NCBI RefSeq assembly: GCF_028009165.1
Contig: NC_079242.1
Span: 1,054,001-1,118,000, forward strand
Origin: Akanthomyces muscarius
Taxonomy: Eukaryota; Ascomycota; Sordariomycetes; Hypocreales; Cordycipitaceae
Reading direction: 5' to 3'
DNA: 64,000 bases
Shown: positions 60,242-64,000 of the stretch, piece by piece
How the letters are laid out: every line of letters starts with the position of its first letter
Numbering within the stretch: the first letter of the stretch is position 1
The notes under the pieces: model-generated
Database searches by the model: none
The model's input: the letters and a program-made list of their open reading frames with translations, nothing else
What the model was told of the DNA's origin: nothing
Position numbers and translations under genes: made by a program

Positions 60242-62650
60242 ATGGCCGGCCCTACACGATCCCAGAGCGGCGACGGCTCGGCGGCGCATCCTCACCAGCC
60301 TGCCCAGCCTAGTACCCTGCGGCAGAGCCACACGCCCTCGAGCCGGCCCGTCAGCTACGTCGACGAAGACGACGAGGACGAGGACGAGTACGACATGGCC
60401 GCCGCCGCCGCCGCCTCCTCCTCCTCCCCCGACCGCCGTGTGTCCGAAGGAACCCCGTTGCTCATCACCTCGAGCGCGCACCCCGGCGAGTGCGACCACG
60501 GCACGTTTAGCCCCCGCGCATCGACGCCGATGGGGGCGCAGGAGCTGGAGAACCACATTGACCGCATGCAGGGCTCCGACGACTGGAAGTCGTGGCTGAA
60601 GCAGCGCATGCGCACCAAGAAGATGGGCGACTCCAGCGAGCTGGCGCAGCGCGCGGGCGTCAGCAACGACACAATCATGTATGGGCGCCAATTGGCAACT
60701 GACAATGGAACCGAGATGACGGCTGACAAACTTTTAGGTACCTGTCGTATTACATTCCCTGCCTCACATGGATGCGGCAGTACAAGTTGTCGTATCTGCA
60801 AGGCGACATTGTGGCTGCCATCACCATGGCCTCATTCTACCTCCCGATGGCCCTCTCGCTCGCCGCCAACCTCGCACACGTCTCGCCCCTCAACGGTCTA
60901 TACTCCTTCGTCTTCAACCCATTCATCTACGCCATTCTCGGCTCCTCGTCTCAAATGGTCGTCGGCCCGGAAGCGGCGGGGTCCCTGCTCGTTGGCTCCG
61001 TGGTCAAATCCAGCATCGACGCTGGCGGACTTGATGACAACGACCTCGTTCACACGCAAATTGCCGGCGTTGTTGCTGGTATCGCTGGCGCAATGGTGTT
61101 CATCGCCGGCCTGGCTCGGCTCGGCTTCCTCGACTCCGTCCTCAGCAGACCCTTCCTGCGAGGCTTCATCAGCGCCATTGGATTCGTCATTGCTGTTGAC
61201 CAGCTGATTCCCGAGCTTGGCTTGGGCAAGCTCGCGGATGAATCAGGCGTCGGCCATAGCAGCAGCGTGGAAAAGATTGCCTTTATTCTCGAGCACTGGG
61301 AAGATGTACATCGCCCCACGTTTGCTGTTGCGGGAGGCAGCTTTTTGGTCATCATGTTTTTCCGGTAAGTTGTGCTTTCCTCGCAATCAACCCAAAACCT
61401 TTGCGTCTAACGGACCAAACAGCGAAATGAAACGTCGTTTGGAGCCCCGGTACCCCTCCGTCGTTTTCGTTCCGGATCGATTTGTTGTCGTTGTTGCGTC
61501 GGCCATCCTGTGCTGGTATTTTGAGTGGGATAAGAGCGGCGTCGAAATTCTCGGCGCGGTCAAGTCGGCAACGGGAACGCTCTTTGCTTTCCGATGGCCA
61601 TTCACTCTCGCCCACATGCGCCACATTCGCTCTGCCATGTCGACTTCGTTCCTCATTGCCCTACTCGGCTTCTTTGAGTCGTCTGTCGCGGCCAAGAGTC
61701 TTGGAAACAGTAGCATACCCGGCATGGAGTTGAGCGCAAACCGCGAAATGATTGCACTGGGCGTTGCCAATGTTGTTGGCTCTTGCTTCATGAGTCTTCC
61801 TGCATTTGGTGGCTACGGACGCAGCAAAGTCAACAAGACGACTGGTGGCAAGACGCCAATGAGTTCCATTGTGCTGAGCCTCATTTCCTTGCTCTCTGTG
61901 CTTTTCCTCTTGCCGTACTTTTACTTTTTGCCTAAACCAGTCCTGTGCTCCATGATTTCTGTCGTTGCTTGGTCGCTGATAGAAGAAGCACCGCACGACA
62001 TCAAGTTCTTTGTCAAAATTCGAGGTTGGACTGAATTGGGTCTCATGGCCAGCATCTTCCTGTCTACAATCTTCTACTCCTTGACTCTCGGCATGGCCCT
62101 GGGGGTCGGCATCTCGCTGCTCATGGTGATCAAGCACAGCACGCGCCCTCGCATCCAGATTCTCGGCCGCATTCCCGGAACGCAGCTCTTTGAAAACGCC
62201 GAGGCTGTACCTCACAATCTCGAGTTCGTCGAGGGCTGTCTCATTGTCAAGATTCCCGAGCCGCTGACCTTTGCCAACACCGGTGAGCTTAAATCTCGTC
62301 TACGCCGCCTCGAGCTGTACGGCACGCCGTCCGCTCACCCAGCACTGCCTCGCATCCGCAGCCAAGACGCCAACCGCAACATCATCTTTGACATCCACGG
62401 CGTCACATCGATTGACGGCTCCGGAACCCAAGTCCTAGAAGAACTTGTGCGCAGCTATCGGGACCGTGGCGTCCGCGTCTTCTTCTCGCGCATGCCTGGT
62501 GGCAAGAGCCACCCCGTCTGGCGCCTCATGGTCAGCAGCGGCATCGTAGCACTGTGCGGCGAGAGCCACTTCGTCAGGAACGTAGAAGAGGCGTTGCAGA
62601 TGACCGAGTACGAGGAAAGCATCGAAGACGGCAGAAGCAGTGTCGCTTGA
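60242..62650 (+). CDS. SLC26/SulP anion transporter with C-terminal STAS domain
   Basis: This is a membrane anion carrier of the sulfate permease family, closest in architecture to the yeast YPR003C / vacuolar type. Exons are 60242-60678, 60738-61364 and 61423-62650, giving 763 residues. A hydrophilic N-terminal tail of about 150 residues has an Asp/Glu run, an Ala run and the GTPLL dileucine-like element, which may direct it to an internal membrane. The SulP core starts with YYIPCLTWMRQYKLSYLQGD, then ITMASFYLPMALSLAANLAH, SSSQMVVGPEAAGSLLVG and FLRGFISAIGFVIAVDQL, with GFFESSVAAKSLG and LPAFGGYGRSKVN later. The STAS domain (about residues 620-750) contains IIFDIHGVTSIDGSGTQVL and VRVFFSRMPGG. 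Transported ion and membrane are inferred only; sulfate or molybdate is possible. Upstream, the thiolase lies on the same strand. Confidence 0.92.
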
Positions 62651-63355
62651 ATCGGTGGCTTGGGCAGCAGCATACGACACGCCTTATTGATGATTTGCAA
62701 TTTGATTTCTGCGGTTTTTCCAAAAAGCGATACAATAGATTTTGACCTCTGTCGTCGAAGATAACGGGGCTGTATAGTGGCTAGAATAGCCTTTACTCGG
62801 CATCACATATAGTATATAATGTACCCCGAGCCTATATATTTATCATTCTTATTGAATAAATTTGTCTGTAGTGTTTCCGTTTCCATGCCAGCGACCTTGT
62901 CATTTACATGTGTTGCCGCGAGTGTTGGAGAGGAGTATTGTAGAAGTGGTAAAGATTACTATTTCTCTGGATATACTGTGATAGAAAATCTAAAGAGGAA
63001 ATAATGCTTACATTTATATTTTCGGCCTCGTTCAATTTTCAATCCGTCATTGACTACTGTGTAAACTTTAAGCATACCTAACTACCGAAGCTCAGCTGGT
63101 CGTGTTTGGGGCGATCGCCCAGTGGCACCCACAGTGACATGCCGCTAAACCGAGTGCCGCCATGCCCAAGGCTGCTTGGCTGCCAGTCAGGGATGGAAAA
63201 ATCGAGGCCCCTCCCAAAGCGCGTCAACCAAACTTTTACATCATCAACCACGCGCCCGATTTCCAGTCATTTCCCTTACGAGCACACGACGGCACCTACG
63301 CATCGCGGCAGATAGGGATGAATCGTCGAAATTCAGCTTGCTCCTAGACTTTGCG
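62651..63355. other. Intergenic region between the SulP and YL1 genes
   Basis: This holds the SulP 3' UTR (A+T-rich to about 63060) and the promoter of the YL1 gene. No gene was recognised. Confidence 0.6.
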
Positions 63356-64000
63356 ATGGATTCGGAGCTCACCCGACCGTCGGAGCTCGACGAGTCGCAG
63401 TCGTCGAAGCTGTCCAGCGTCAACCCCAGCGACATGGACAACGGTGGCGGCAGCAGCAGCGACAGCGACAGCTCCGACGATGGCGCATCCGAGGCGGCGC
63501 CCCAGGTCGAGTGGCTCGCCACGGGTCGCCAGCGTCGTTCCACGGCTGGCAACCGTATGAAGTCGATGCTTGCCAACGAAGAACCGGACTCCGATCTCGA
63601 GCTGCTCTTTGCCGAAGACGAAAACGATCAAGGCTTCTCTGACGCCGGGGACCATGCCTCCGACGTGCAGATGGACTCTTCTTCCGACGACGATGACAAC
63701 CACGACGACGACGAGCTCGAGGGCGAGAAGGAGCTCGATCGACAGGCCAAGGAGCGTCGCACCGCGCAGCGCAAGCGCAAGGCACAGGAAGCGATCCCAG
63801 CCAAATTTCGCAAAAAAGTGCGCATCGATACGAGCAATTCGACACCGCGTTCCTCTGTCGCCCCTTCCACGCCGCAAACGAGCCAGGCGCCCCGACCAAA
63901 GAAAAAATCCGAGCGCGCATCATGGCTGCCCTCGGTCACCGACCTGCCCACGCGTGCCTCGTCGCGCCAGACGACGCGGCTCTCCAAGGAACAGCTGCAC
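63356..64000 (+). CDS. SWC2: YL1 / Vps72 family protein, Swc2 subunit of SWR1 complex (5' part, runs off the window)
   Basis: This is a nuclear histone-binding subunit of the SWR1 remodeller, which exchanges H2A for H2A.Z. The frame is open from ATG 63356 to the window edge (215 codons seen). The YL1 N-terminal signature is present: RRSTAGNRMKSMLANEE (about residues 65-81), then a D/E-rich stretch with FAEDENDQGFSD and a long acidic run (SSSDDDDNHDDDELEGEKEL). A basic segment with AKERRTAQRKRKAQEAIPAK follows, then RPKKKSER and SSRQTTRLSKEQLH. The first 60 residues are a family-variable Ser/Asp-rich lead-in. The start was chosen as the first ATG after a stop-containing upstream region. The C-terminal YL1-C part lies outside the window. 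Confidence 0.88.
   Translation, partial: MDSELTRPSELDESQSSKLSSVNPSDMDNGGGSSSDSDSSDDGASEAAPQVEWLATGRQRRSTAGNRMKSMLANEEPDSDLELLFAEDENDQGFSDAGDHASDVQMDSSSDDDDNHDDDELEGEKELDRQAKERRTAQRKRKAQEAIPAKFRKKVRIDTSNSTPRSSVAPSTPQTSQAPRPKKKSERASWLPSVTDLPTRASSRQTTRLSKEQLH

Noticed and set aside
60116..60801. Minus-strand frames of 148-191 codons
   Set aside because: They are antisense to the SulP N-terminal tail. The Ser/Gly/Val runs come from the GCC and GAC repeats of the sense gene.
63244..63987. Minus-strand frames of up to 177 codons at the right edge
   Set aside because: They are antisense shadows of the YL1/Swc2 acidic and basic stretches.

Overview
The window looks like a chromosomal segment from a filamentous ascomycete (Pezizomycotina). 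A sordariomycete, perhaps hypocrealean, would fit, but that is inference. The evidence is short introns (mostly 47-100 nt) with GTRNGT donors and CTNAC-like branch points, together with Zn2Cys6, bZIP, GATA and Medusa-type regulators, an ENA-type P-ATPase, an NCS1 permease and a PTS2-targeted thiolase. No bacterial operons, CRISPR arrays, tRNA or rRNA genes or intact transposons were seen.

Layout. At 2.0-8.1 kb, plus strand, lie an NCS1 uracil/allantoin-type permease with eight exons (one only 4 nt long) and a five-exon Zn2Cys6 regulator. A class I methyltransferase (8.3-9.3 kb, minus) converges on the regulator. About 13 kb with no recognisable gene follows, ending in the long leader of a medA (Medusa) developmental regulator (22.5-24.5 kb, plus). 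After another 8 kb gap comes a four-exon bZIP gene (32.9-34.5 kb, minus), then 8.5 kb without a clear gene. A minus-strand run covers 43.1-51.5 kb: an intronless GH78 alpha-L-rhamnosidase, a small GATA-factor gene that only becomes visible once three short exons are spliced, and an ENA-type sodium/potassium ATPase. A GPI-anchored GH128 glucanase lies at 54.8-55.8 kb (minus). The plus-strand right end carries a peroxisomal 3-ketoacyl-CoA thiolase, an SLC26/SulP anion transporter with a STAS domain, and the 5' part of a YL1/Swc2 (SWR1 complex) gene that runs off the edge.

How the genes work together. These are mostly independent housekeeping, transport and regulatory genes; no biosynthetic cluster is evident. 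The permease beside a Zn2Cys6 regulator may be a nitrogen-uptake pair (inference). The thiolase has two CCTCGG motifs upstream, the core recognised by FarA/FarB-type fatty-acid regulators. Gene density is low: 12 genes in 64 kb, with three gaps over 8 kb. The most interesting signals are the hidden GATA gene, the 4-nt micro-exon and a spliced upstream ORF whose stop codon overlaps the medA start. I found no evidence for an entirely new multi-gene system.
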